A stretch of DNA of 64,000 bases from Thermogemmatispora tikiterensis (GTDB lineage Bacteria; Chloroflexota; Ktedonobacteria; Ktedonobacterales; Ktedonobacteraceae). The position numbers and the translations under genes are program-made. A model generated the notes under the pieces. It did not search any database, was not told where the DNA came from, and worked only from the letters and a program-made list of their open reading frames with translations. The stretch lies in contig NZ_MCIF01000002.1 of assembly GCF_003268475.1 (NCBI RefSeq), forward strand, positions 1,713,074 to 1,777,073, in the 5' to 3' direction. Of this stretch, positions 27,163-34,808 are shown one piece after another; the stretch's first letter is position 1, and every line of letters starts with the position of its first letter.

Positions 27163-28269
27163 ATGAAAACCAGAACCGCCGTCATCTACGAACCTGGTAC
27201 CCCCATCCGCGTTGAAGAGATCGAACTTGACACGCCCAAAGAGCAGGAAGTGCTCGTACGCATGGTAGCCGCCGGCGTCTGCCATTCCGATTACCACGTA
27301 GTCAAAGGAGACCTGCCAGCCTACTTACCAATGGCTCTCGGACATGAAGGGGCTGGCATCGTCGAGCAGGTCGGTCCTGGCGTCAGCGACCTGAAGCCAG
27401 GCGACCACGTTCTCATGAGCTTCATTCCCGCCTGTGGCAGCTGTCCCTCCTGTGTTTCCGGGCACAGCAACCTCTGCGACAAGGGGGCGGGCACGCTGAG
27501 CGGTCCTTTGCTGGACGGCACCTTTCGCATGCATGGCGAAAAAGGCGATATTGGCCAATTTTGCTACATCGGTAGCTTCAGCGAATACACCGTCGTGCCT
27601 GCCATGTCGGTGGTCAAGATCGCCGATTACTATCCCCTGAACCGGGCCGTGCTCGTGAGCTGTGGCGTCCCCACCGGGGTCGGCTCTGTCATCCATCGGG
27701 CCCGCGTCACCCCCGGCAGCACCGTTATGGTCATCGGCTGCGGCGGCATCGGCATGAACATTGTGCAGGGAGCAGCCATCGCCGGGGCGCGCATGATCAT
27801 CGCCGTTGACATCCATGATTTCAAGCTGGAGAAGGCCAAAGAGTTCGGCGCCACCCACACTATCAACTCCAGCCAGGAAGATCCCGTCAATAAGGCCCTG
27901 GAATTGACCTGGGGCGTCGGCGTCGACTATGCCTTCGAAGCGATCGCCACACCGGAGACCATTGCCCAGGCTTTCAACGCCACCGCCAAGAATGGGACCG
28001 TGGTAGTGGCTGGCCTCTCGCCTTTCCTGGCCCAGGCCATTCCCATCTCTCCGCTCAATCTGGTCCTCTACCAGAAGACCCTCATGGGTACCCTCTTCGG
28101 CGATTCGCAGCCGCGCAACGACATTCCTATGCTGCTGCGCATGTACGAGAGCGGTAAGATCAAGCTCGATGAACTGGTGACGCGAACCTACAAGCTGGAC
28201 CAGATCAATGAAGCCTACGACGATCTGCTCGCCGGGCGGAACATTCGAGGCGTGATCGAATTCAGCTAG
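27163..28269 (+). CDS. NDMA-dependent-type zinc alcohol dehydrogenase (mycofactocin-linked)
   Basis: Medium-chain zinc alcohol dehydrogenase, 368 residues from ATG 27163. Catalytic zinc ligands are C40, H61 and E62 (GVCHSDYH; GHEGAG). Structural zinc cysteines are C91, C94, C97 and C105. The nucleotide motif is VIGCGGIGMNIVQGAA. The VKGDLPAYLPMALGHEGAG and GTLSGPLLDGTFRM stretches resemble the NDMA-dependent alcohol dehydrogenases whose tightly bound NAD is re-oxidised through mycofactocin. The mycofactocin genes lie 2.5 kb away, which supports that reading, though assignment to this subfamily is by pattern only. The open frame extends back to 26974, but the ATG has purine-rich sequence and the family-like N-terminus. 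Confidence 0.88.
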   Translation: MKTRTAVIYEPGTPIRVEEIELDTPKEQEVLVRMVAAGVCHSDYHVVKGDLPAYLPMALGHEGAGIVEQVGPGVSDLKPGDHVLMSFIPACGSCPSCVSGHSNLCDKGAGTLSGPLLDGTFRMHGEKGDIGQFCYIGSFSEYTVVPAMSVVKIADYYPLNRAVLVSCGVPTGVGSVIHRARVTPGSTVMVIGCGGIGMNIVQGAAIAGARMIIAVDIHDFKLEKAKEFGATHTINSSQEDPVNKALELTWGVGVDYAFEAIATPETIAQAFNATAKNGTVVVAGLSPFLAQAIPISPLNLVLYQKTLMGTLFGDSQPRNDIPMLLRMYESGKIKLDELVTRTYKLDQINEAYDDLLAGRNIRGVIEFS

Positions 28270-28339
28270 TCCGCCTTTGCTGGCGGCCTCCTGACCCAGC
28301 TGACTCGCCTGCTGACAGAAGTTTACCTGGAGGACAAAA

Positions 28340-28386
28340 CTGGCTCTGTATCCTTCTCCTCAACGCCAGGGAGGATGCAGAGCCAG
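28340..28386 (+). terminator. stem-loop after alcohol dehydrogenase
   Basis: CTGGCTCTGTATCC (28340-28353) pairs with GGATGCAGAGCCAG (28373-28386), 14 bp with one G-U pair. No T-run. Its right arm runs into the tandem CCAG repeat. Confidence 0.55.
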
Positions 28387-28410
28387 CCAGCCAGCCAGCC
28401 AGCCAGCCAG
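28383..28410. repeat. CCAG tandem microsatellite
   Basis: About seven uninterrupted CCAG units between the alcohol dehydrogenase terminator and the thiolase operon. Too short and simple for a CRISPR array. Confidence 0.8.
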
Positions 28411-28699
28411 AACACGTGTTCTGCTTCTTTCGCGTCTATTATCTCTCCTCTTCCTTTCCGGCAAGAGAGACCCAGCACTCGCGCACGGCTCCTCGCCTGC
28501 CCCGCTCTGTCAGGTAGCTAACTACCCCGAACAGGGTTCAGTCCGTTGTTAGCTGGCTACTAGTAAAAATTCGCACCGATCACGTACAATAACTCCAGTG
28601 GAGGCGTGATTGTCTGTCCCGACTGCCGCCGTCAGAGACGACTGCCCCGCGAGCGGGCAGCGGGCGAGAGACGAGGCAGCAAGCAAAGGAGCAAGGACC

Positions 28700-29863
28700 A
28701 TGAAGCACCAGGAAGCTGTCATTGTTGCAGCGGTTCGCACACCCATTGGCATCGGCAAGCCTGACAGAGGGAAGCTCACCGGCATCCGCCCCGACGAGCT
28801 GGCCGCCATGACTCTGGCCGAAGTTGTACGCCGGGCCGGCATCGAGAAAGGGCTTGTCGAGGACGTGATCATGGGCTGCGTGACCCAGATCGGAGAGCAA
28901 GGCCTCAACATAGGGCGAGTTGCTCCCCTCATCGCCGATTTTCCCGTCGAGACCTGCGGTGTCAGTGTGAATCGCATGTGCGGTTCCAGCGAGCAGGCTA
29001 TTCACTTTGCCGCCCAGGCCATTATCTCCGGCACTATCGACGTCGCCATTGCCGCCGGCGTTGAGAGCATGAGCCGCGTTCCAATGGGTTCAGACAAGGC
29101 CGGCGCCAGCTTTAGCGAGAAGCTCATCGCGCGCTACCCGCTGGTACCCCAGGGCATTTCTGCCGAGCTGGTAGCAGAGAAGTGGCACATCACACGCGAA
29201 GAGGCCGACGCCTTCTCGTTAGAGAGCCACCGCCGCGCAGCCGCTGCCACAGCAGAAGGACGCTTCAAGCCGGAGATTATGCCGATCGAGGTGACCCTGC
29301 CCGACGGCAGCCGCGAAGTCATGATCAGCGACCAGGGTATTCGCCCCAATACTTCGCTGGAGCAACTCGCTGCCCTTAAGACCGTCTTTAAGCCCGATGG
29401 GATCATTACCGCGGGTAACTCCAGCCAGATCAGCGATGGTGCTGCCGCTGTCCTCTTGATGTCCGACAGCAAGGCCCAGGAGTTGGGACTCAAACCCCTG
29501 GCGCGCATTGTGGCGATGGCCACAGCTGGCGTCGATCCTGTGCTGATGCTCAGTGGCCCCATTCCCGCCACCCAGAAGGTCCTCAAGAAGGCCGGGCTCC
29601 GTCTGGCCGATATCGATCTCGTAGAAATCAATGAGGCCTTCGCTTCTGTACCGCTGGCCTGGGCCCGCGAGCTTGATCCCGATATGAGCCGCGTCAATGT
29701 CAACGGCGGAGCCATCGCCCTGGGTCATCCCCTGGGCGCTAGCGGCGCTCGCCTGATGACAACGCTCGTCCACGAGCTGCAGCGTCGCGGCGGACGCTAC
29801 GGTCTGCAGACCATGTGTATCGGTCACGGCATGGCGACAGCCACGATCATTGAAAGGATCTAG
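28700..29863 (+). CDS. thiolase (acetyl-CoA C-acyltransferase)
   Basis: Thiolase of 387 residues from ATG 28700, with AAAGGAGCAAGG upstream. Catalytic residues are visible: nucleophile Cys94 in VNRMCGSSEQA, NEAFA, the histidine in GGAIALGHPLGASGARL and the second cysteine in MCIGHG. It could act in beta-oxidation (cleaving 3-ketoacyl-CoA) or condense acetyl-CoA; sequence alone does not decide. The next gene starts 3 bases after its stop and a second acyl-CoA dehydrogenase gene follows, so all three form one operon, which favours beta-oxidation. The canonical CxG near the C-terminus reads CIGHG rather than CVGGG, a minor variation. Confidence 0.94.
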   Translation: MKHQEAVIVAAVRTPIGIGKPDRGKLTGIRPDELAAMTLAEVVRRAGIEKGLVEDVIMGCVTQIGEQGLNIGRVAPLIADFPVETCGVSVNRMCGSSEQAIHFAAQAIISGTIDVAIAAGVESMSRVPMGSDKAGASFSEKLIARYPLVPQGISAELVAEKWHITREEADAFSLESHRRAAAATAEGRFKPEIMPIEVTLPDGSREVMISDQGIRPNTSLEQLAALKTVFKPDGIITAGNSSQISDGAAAVLLMSDSKAQELGLKPLARIVAMATAGVDPVLMLSGPIPATQKVLKKAGLRLADIDLVEINEAFASVPLAWARELDPDMSRVNVNGGAIALGHPLGASGARLMTTLVHELQRRGGRYGLQTMCIGHGMATATIIERI

Positions 29864-29866
29864 CCT

Positions 29867-30973
29867 ATGCTCGATTTCGCCCCCACCGAAGAGCAGGAGG
29901 AGATTCGCAAGCTCGCTCAGAGCATCGCCCTTGATCATCTGCGGCCCCATGCTCGCAAGGCCGAGATAGAACATGACAGCCCTAATGAGCTGTGGCTGAC
30001 TCTGGCCCAAACTGGCCTGACGACTCCCTTCCCCGAGGAATATGGCGGATCTGGCCCCCTGGAAGCTGTGACCTATAGCCTGATCGCCGAGGAGCTGGCC
30101 TACGGCGACCCGGGGCTGGCGCTCCATATTGTCGGTTCCCTGATGGGACCGCTCACGGTCTGGCTGGCCGGCAGTCGCGAGCAACAGGAGCGCTACCTGC
30201 CCCCCTTTGGCAATTCTACCAGCGGCTACTTGCAGCGTGGCAGCCTGGCTTTCGCCGAGCGCACCGGTGGCTATACCCTGGCAGATATCCACTTGCAAGC
30301 GCGTCGTACCAGTGATGGCTATCTCCTTAACGGCACTAAGCGCGACGTTGTGCATGGCCAGCGCGCTGATCTGCGCGTGGTCCTGGCACGCCTAGCCGAG
30401 CATGAGAGCGAGGGTCCTGAGGGCAAACTCTGCGCCTTCGTGCTCCCCGGCACTCAGGAGGGACTGAGCATTCAGGCCGAAGAGGAGAAGCTGGGATTGC
30501 AGGCTGCTCCCAGCGCCACCTATCTCTTCAACCAGGTTCAGCTGCCAGCCGAGGCGCTGCTTGGGGAGACAGGCAGTAGCGGCGTTGTGCGCGCTGCGAC
30601 ACTCTATCAGATCCTGCGCGCCGCTATCGCCTGCGGCACCGCGCGCGCCGCCTTCGAATATTGCTCGGCCTACGCTCGCGAACGCATCGCCTTCGGGCGC
30701 CCGATTGTCTCTTACCAGGGCATCGCCTTCATCATCGCCGAGATGGCCATGAAGCTCGATGCCGCTCGCCTCCTTACCTGGCGTGCCGCTTGCTCGTGGG
30801 ATCGCGGCGAGGCCGATGAGACGCTGATCCACGAGGCAGAAAGCGCCCAACGGCAGGCTGTCAAAATGGCTCAGGCGGCTACAACGGATGCGATTCAAGT
30901 CATGGGTGGAGCTGGCTTTATGCAGGACCACCCCGCCGAAATGTGGATGCGTGATGCTGCCGCGATGGAGTGA
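29867..30973 (+). CDS. acyl-CoA dehydrogenase-like subunit lacking the C-terminal catalytic segment
   Basis: Acyl-CoA dehydrogenase fold, 368 residues. It keeps the FAD-adenine contact motif RIAFGRPI and the VMGGAGF motif. However, it stops at MWMRDAAAME, just before the segment that normally carries the EGT/IQR motif and substrate contacts. The N-terminal TEPGxGSD flavin motif is degenerate (AERTGGYTLADI). Its neighbour 6 bases downstream has exactly the opposite pattern. In heterotetrameric acyl-CoA dehydrogenases, such as the paired ChsE enzymes of mycobacteria, two unequal subunits share active sites. That arrangement is the likely explanation, rather than a broken gene, because the frame is open throughout. 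Confidence 0.88.
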   Translation: MLDFAPTEEQEEIRKLAQSIALDHLRPHARKAEIEHDSPNELWLTLAQTGLTTPFPEEYGGSGPLEAVTYSLIAEELAYGDPGLALHIVGSLMGPLTVWLAGSREQQERYLPPFGNSTSGYLQRGSLAFAERTGGYTLADIHLQARRTSDGYLLNGTKRDVVHGQRADLRVVLARLAEHESEGPEGKLCAFVLPGTQEGLSIQAEEEKLGLQAAPSATYLFNQVQLPAEALLGETGSSGVVRAATLYQILRAAIACGTARAAFEYCSAYARERIAFGRPIVSYQGIAFIIAEMAMKLDAARLLTWRAACSWDRGEADETLIHEAESAQRQAVKMAQAATTDAIQVMGGAGFMQDHPAEMWMRDAAAME

Positions 30974-30979
30974 TGCCCC

Positions 30980-32161
30980 ATGATCGATTTTTCTCTGAGT
31001 AAAGCGCAACAGGCGGCCCGTGACTACGCCCACCAGGTGGCCCTGGAGGAGATGCGTCCGCTCTCGCTGGAATGCGACCGCACCGAAGAGATTCCTGAGT
31101 CGTTTTTCTGGAATATGCAGCGTCGCTACTGGGGCGGCGCCGCAGCTCAGGCACGGGCCTACGGCCAGGACGAGGGGGTCAAACAGGAGAACCTGCTATC
31201 GGTGATCTCCCAGGAAGAAATGGCCTGGGGGGATGCGGCTCTGGCAACGGCCATTCCTGGGCCGGGTCTGGCGGCCCCACCGATTCTGTCGCAGGGAACG
31301 CCCGAGCAGCAGGCCCGCTTCCTGAGCATTTATATGGACGGCCAGCTCCACTGGGGTGCCCTGGCTCTGACCGAGCCAGGCATCGGCTCCGATGTGGCCG
31401 GCATGTCGACCACCGCCGTGCTCGATGGCGATGAGTGGGTCATTAATGGCCACAAACACTATATCACCAATGGCGCCCGCGCCGACCTGATCGTGACCTT
31501 CGCTACGATCGATAAGCGGCTGGGACGCGAAGGCATCCGCCCTTTCGTGGTCCCTAAAGGTACCCCGGGGCTGATCGTGGGTCGCATTGAGAAGAAGATG
31601 GGTCTGCGCGCCTCCCAGACGGCAGAACTCATCTTTGACAATTGCCGCATTCCCAAGGAGAACTTGCTCGCCGGGCGCGGCGAGAAGAAAGAGGGCTTCA
31701 AAGCCGCAATGGGCACACTCGACGCCACCAGGCCGATGGTGGGCGCCATGGCTGTGGGCATCGCCCGCGCAGCCTACGAGGCGGCTTGCGAGTGGCTACG
31801 CGAGGAGCTGCCCGCCGGCTATCCTCCACACAAGCGGCGCGCCTGGGAGGAGGAGCTAAAGGAGCTAGGCCAGGAGATCGAGATGGCCCGTTTCCTGGTC
31901 TGGCGTGCCGCCTGGATGGCCGACCGCCGCATTCCTAACTCAAAAGAGGCTTCCATGAGCAAGGCTTACGCCGGCGCTTTGGTCATGAAAGCCACTGCCA
32001 CAGCAGTACGCATCACTGCTCCCGGCGAAGAGAGCGAGCGAAAATTGCTGATCCAGAAGTGGTTCCGCGACGCTAAGGTCTTCGATATCTTCGAGGGCAC
32101 TGCCCAGATTCAGCGCCTGGTCATCGCCCGGCGCCTCTTCCCCAACATCGATATTCCTTAG
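30980..32161 (+). CDS. acyl-CoA dehydrogenase, partner subunit
   Basis: Acyl-CoA dehydrogenase of 393 residues. It has the flavin-binding LTEPGIGSD, YITNGARAD and the C-terminal WFRDAKVFDIFEGTAQIQRLVIARRLF. The RxxFGxPI segment is replaced by YPPHKRRAWEEELK and the usual GGxG motif by APGEESERKL. These are just the parts kept by the upstream paralog. The two genes are 6 bases apart and preceded by thiolase, so they are co-expressed. A heteromeric acyl-CoA dehydrogenase is inferred. Substrate length or ring type is not visible. Confidence 0.92.
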   Translation: MIDFSLSKAQQAARDYAHQVALEEMRPLSLECDRTEEIPESFFWNMQRRYWGGAAAQARAYGQDEGVKQENLLSVISQEEMAWGDAALATAIPGPGLAAPPILSQGTPEQQARFLSIYMDGQLHWGALALTEPGIGSDVAGMSTTAVLDGDEWVINGHKHYITNGARADLIVTFATIDKRLGREGIRPFVVPKGTPGLIVGRIEKKMGLRASQTAELIFDNCRIPKENLLAGRGEKKEGFKAAMGTLDATRPMVGAMAVGIARAAYEAACEWLREELPAGYPPHKRRAWEEELKELGQEIEMARFLVWRAAWMADRRIPNSKEASMSKAYAGALVMKATATAVRITAPGEESERKLLIQKWFRDAKVFDIFEGTAQIQRLVIARRLFPNIDIP

Positions 32162-32188
32162 TAAGGAAGCTGGAAAGGAAGGGAGGAA

Positions 32189-32238
32189 GGCGGGTCTCGG
32201 GCTGCTGAATAGCTGATCAGCTAGCGGCCTTGCCCGCC
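32189..32238 (+). terminator. nested stem-loop after acyl-CoA dehydrogenase operon
   Basis: Outer arms GGCGGG (32189-32194) and CCCGCC (32233-32238) enclose the perfect palindrome TAGCTGATCAGCTA (32210-32223). No T-run. The rest of the gap to 32534 shows no gene or other signal. Confidence 0.4.
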
Positions 32239-32534
32239 CGCCTCCCCTCGCCGTCGTGCGGCTCCAGTGGCCAGCAGCAGGCAAAAAAACGGCACTGTCG
32301 AAAGCCTTCGATGCTGGCGATCCGGCCCCCCGTCCTGGCCCGCGGTTGGTCTGGAAAGGTGGGAACCCGCGAGAGCAGCTTCTTGCGCTCTCCCCCAGTG
32401 CATTGCCCACCGTCCTCCCTCGTGCTCATGGGTCCCTTCTTTCTCTCCCACCTCGTCCAGGATCAGCTGGCCAGCGCTCAGTTGCCCCGAACTGACCGGC
32501 CCGAGGCCCCCCGACATGTGCCGCCTTGTTGACC

Positions 32535-32735
32535 TTAGCGCGTGGCTTCCTCCTCGTCGAACTGCTCTTCTTCGTCCGACAGGTCAAGCATTTCTTCGTC
32601 AAGCCACTCGTCCAGGTCGCGATAGTCGCGCTTGACGAGGCGACGCCGCCCCTCAAGCTCGCGCTCGCGTTCCCGCTTGAATTTGAAGCGGGAGCGCTTC
32701 ATGTCGACGCGCTTGTCACGCAGCTTTCCTCGCAC
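32535..32735 (-). CDS. small highly charged protein, unknown function
   Basis: A 66-residue protein with a strongly basic N-terminal half (KRSRFKFKRERERELEGRRRLVKR) and an acidic C-terminal half (DEWLDEEMLDLSDEEEQFDEEEA). The start is GTG 32735, fixed by AGGAGGTGA ending 4 bases upstream, one of the strongest ribosome sites in the window. I do not recognise the family. Its bipolar charge resembles nucleic-acid- or ribosome-associated small proteins, but this is only a compositional remark. It is separated from its neighbours by several hundred bases on both sides. Confidence 0.65.
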   Translation of the reverse strand: MRGKLRDKRVDMKRSRFKFKRERERELEGRRRLVKRDYRDLDEWLDEEMLDLSDEEEQFDEEEATR

Positions 32736-32964
32736 GCTCTCACCTCCTCTCTACACGGGATTGGCACAGCATTGAACCAGGCACCACCGGATAGAGGCCT
32801 CAGCGTGACATCCCTGCAACGCGCAAACCTCTCCGTCAGCGCAGGCCGCTTCATCTTGTGTACAGAGTGCATTTCAGATCAGAACAAAGAGCCAACCTGG
32901 TAAGAATCGGAGCAGAGGAATCGTGCAGCATGGTAAATGCCAGGCCCATACCGTCCTCACATCA

Positions 32965-33165
32965 TCAGAGCAGCGAATCCTTCCCTTCCTGGAGGAGAAC
33001 TGAAGACACAACGGGAGAAGACACAGGGGAAGCCAGCAGCCGACATCTACCTTCTCGGTCTGCCAGGCTCTGTCGTCGATAGGAGGGAACCTTTATCATT
33101 GTCGCACCCTCACGAGGGTTGTCTTCCGTAGAGTAGACCTCCTCGTAGGCGTCACTCCTGCGCAT
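32965..33165 (-). CDS. possible 66-residue protein (doubtful)
   Basis: A minus-strand frame begins at ATG 33165, about 40 bases after the predicted start of a consensus-like promoter, with GCAGGAA just before the ATG. The sequence (MRRSDAYEEVYSTEDNPREG...) matches no family I know and the C-terminal half is Val/Ser/Leu-rich without clear structure. An internal ATG (Met-Ile-Lys-Val-Pro) is an alternative start. It could instead be part of a leader for the small charged protein gene downstream. Confidence 0.25.
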   Translation of the reverse strand: MRRSDAYEEVYSTEDNPREGATMIKVPSYRRQSLADREGRCRLLASPVSSPVVSSVLLQEGKDSLL

Positions 33166-33210
33166 GGTTCCTGCACTGGACTAAGAAATAAGCATAAAAG
33201 TCTGAGAATG

Positions 33211-33239
33211 AGTGTACCTACAGGACCACTAAAAGTCAA
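33211..33239 (-). promoter_or_regulatory. sigma70-like promoter
   Basis: On the minus strand TTGACT (33234-33239), 17-base spacer, TACACT (33211-33216). The transcript would start near 33204 and run toward the small ORF and the charged protein gene. Confidence 0.5.
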
Positions 33240-33442
33240 GAGCCTCTTCGTCGTTCTTTCCCTTCCATCCTGCCAGTTCAGTCCGCCGCTCTCTGCCTAC
33301 CTCAGCCAGTGTCCAATACGGTGGGTAGGGAGAGAAAGGTGCCCAGTCCAGCCCCATCCAGGCGGGAAACACGCCAGGCTTTGCTGACCTCCGCGGCCAG
33401 CGCGAAAGGGAGCGTGCTCCCGCCCTTCTGTCTCAGCGCGGC

Positions 33443-33820
33443 TCAGGTGCGATAGTTCCAGCTATCCGTCAGGAAGATTTTTAGCAGCCCGCGGGCGATC
33501 AAGGCCGCGATCACCACCTCGATCACAATCATCGTGATCCACAGCCAGGCCAGAGGAATCCCCTGGTGAGCCGCCGCGGATTCGGTATTAAAGGAAGTTG
33601 TCACCAGCAGAGTGATTAAGAGTACCAGAGGCACCAAGAAAAGGGCTACTGAGGCCACAATAACGAAGGCCGGAATGGCAATGCGCCACCAGCCAGAATC
33701 TTGCAGGCTCTCCGTCTTTGCCGTGCCAAAGGCATGGCGCTCTTCCGTTGGCTGCCCCGTCGTTCCCGCGGGCTGGGTGCCAGCGCCTGTGGTGGCAGCC
33801 TGCTGTTCCTGTGCGCTCAT
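33443..33820 (-). CDS. two-TM membrane protein, unknown function
   Basis: A 125-residue protein. A hydrophilic Gln/Thr/Gly-rich N-terminus (about 1-42) precedes two membrane helices (about 46-75, IAIPAFVIVASVALFLVPLV..., and about 90-112, LAWLWITMIVIEVVIAALIA). A short cytoplasmic tail ends FLTDSWNYRT. AGAGGGG lies 8 bases before the ATG. No domain is recognised. It diverges from comF. Confidence 0.65.
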   Translation of the reverse strand: MSAQEQQAATTGAGTQPAGTTGQPTEERHAFGTAKTESLQDSGWWRIAIPAFVIVASVALFLVPLVLLITLLVTTSFNTESAAAHQGIPLAWLWITMIVIEVVIAALIARGLLKIFLTDSWNYRT

Positions 33821-34094
33821 CGAGAAACCCCTCTTTCCATAAGGCGTGATGATGGCTGGTTTCAGTATACCATATCACCGCACCAACACCGTCGCATTAC
33901 ACTGCCCGTTTCTTGCGCAATCCAGCCCGAGAGGTTATTCTCCCTCCGGTGGGCCACATAGCCAGCAGCCAGCACTCGAGGGAATGGCCCATCGTCAACA
34001 GGTCCAGCCGCTGGCTTCAGGCTCAGGGCCAGGCTCTGCCCTTGATAACCATGAGCCAGACCAGCCTCATTGCGTCCAGAAAGGAGGGGTTCCC

Positions 34095-34808
34095 CTGAAG
34101 AGAAGACTGCGCTTTACGCATTGGGCGGAGCATCTGCTCGATCTGCTCTTTCCTCCATGCTGCGCCGGCTGCGCCAGTAGCGGCAGCCTGCTCTGTCCCG
34201 CCTGCCTGCGCGCGATCGCTCGCTTACAGGAGCAGCGCTGCGCGCGTTGTGCCCTGCCATGTCGCGGCACCGACTGCCGGCGTTGCCGTTTCTCCAGTTC
34301 CAGTCTGTTCGCCCTGCAGGCCGTCGCTCTTTACGAGGAGCCGCTGCGGACCTGTATCCAGTACCTGAAATATCGAGGGATCACCCGCCTGGCCCAGCCT
34401 CTAGGAAGCATGCTTGCCGCTTGCTATCGCCGCTACCATCTGCGCGCCGATCTCGTAATCGCTGTGCCGCTGCACGCCGAGCGCGAGCGCCTGCGCGGCT
34501 ACAACCATGCCCGCCTTCTGGCCGACGTTTGCGCAGATGAGCTAGGGCTTCCTTGTGCCCATCCGCTGCTCCAACGAGTGCGGGCCACTGCCGCTCAGGC
34601 CGGCCTCTCCAGCAGCGAGCGCCGGCAGAACGTGGTTGGCGCCTTCCAGTGTCAACCCCAGAGGAGTGCCCTCCCGCTTTCAGGCAGCACCATCCTGCTG
34701 ATTGATGACGTCTGCACGACAGGGGCAACGCTGGAAGCCTGTACGACAGCGCTTCTTCAGAGAGGGGCGGGCAGAGTGCAGGCCCTCGTCCTGGCTATCC
34801 CTGGCTAG
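34095..34808 (+). CDS. comF: ComF family phosphoribosyltransferase-like protein, apparent CTG start
   Basis: ComF-family protein linked in other bacteria to DNA uptake and processing. The N-terminus has the expected zinc-finger cysteines (PPCCAGCASSGSLLCPAC, then CARCALPCRGTDCRRC). The C-terminal phosphoribosyltransferase-type domain has VIAVPLHAERERLRGYNHA, the QAGLSSSERRQNV segment and LLIDDVCTTGATLEAC. The frame is open from 33846, but the upstream part is unlike the family. AAGGAGG at 34081-34087 stands 7 bases before CTG 34095, with no in-frame ATG, GTG or TTG nearby. A CTG start gives 237 residues, the normal ComF length. The 3' end overlaps the convergent lipoprotein gene by 14 bases. 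Confidence 0.88.
   Translation: MKRRLRFTHWAEHLLDLLFPPCCAGCASSGSLLCPACLRAIARLQEQRCARCALPCRGTDCRRCRFSSSSLFALQAVALYEEPLRTCIQYLKYRGITRLAQPLGSMLAACYRRYHLRADLVIAVPLHAERERLRGYNHARLLADVCADELGLPCAHPLLQRVRATAAQAGLSSSERRQNVVGAFQCQPQRSALPLSGSTILLIDDVCTTGATLEACTTALLQRGAGRVQALVLAIPG

Larger units (their letters stand above)
28270..28699. other. intergenic region with terminator and GCCA repeat
   Basis: Contains the alcohol dehydrogenase terminator (28340-28386), a run of about seven CCAG units (28383-28410) and a TACAAT (28585-28590) that could be the -10 box of the thiolase operon; no good -35 was found. No gene is seen. Confidence 0.4.
32736..33442. other. long intergenic region with leftward promoter and possible small ORF
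   Basis: No confidently recognised gene in about 700 bases. It contains a good minus-strand promoter (33211-33239) and a 66-codon minus-strand frame (32965-33165), given as separate entries. No known riboswitch pattern was recognised. Confidence 0.4.

Noticed and set aside
28383..28410. CCAG repeat as CRISPR or attachment site
   Set aside because: Simple 4-bp microsatellite next to a terminator; no spacers, no integrase nearby.
29219..30355. 378-codon minus-strand open frame
   Set aside because: Covers thiolase and acyl-CoA dehydrogenase genes on the other strand; no family features.
29867..30973. First acyl-CoA dehydrogenase as a truncated pseudogene
   Set aside because: Open frame, good codon use and a reciprocal pattern of motif loss with its neighbour fit a heteromeric subunit better than decay.
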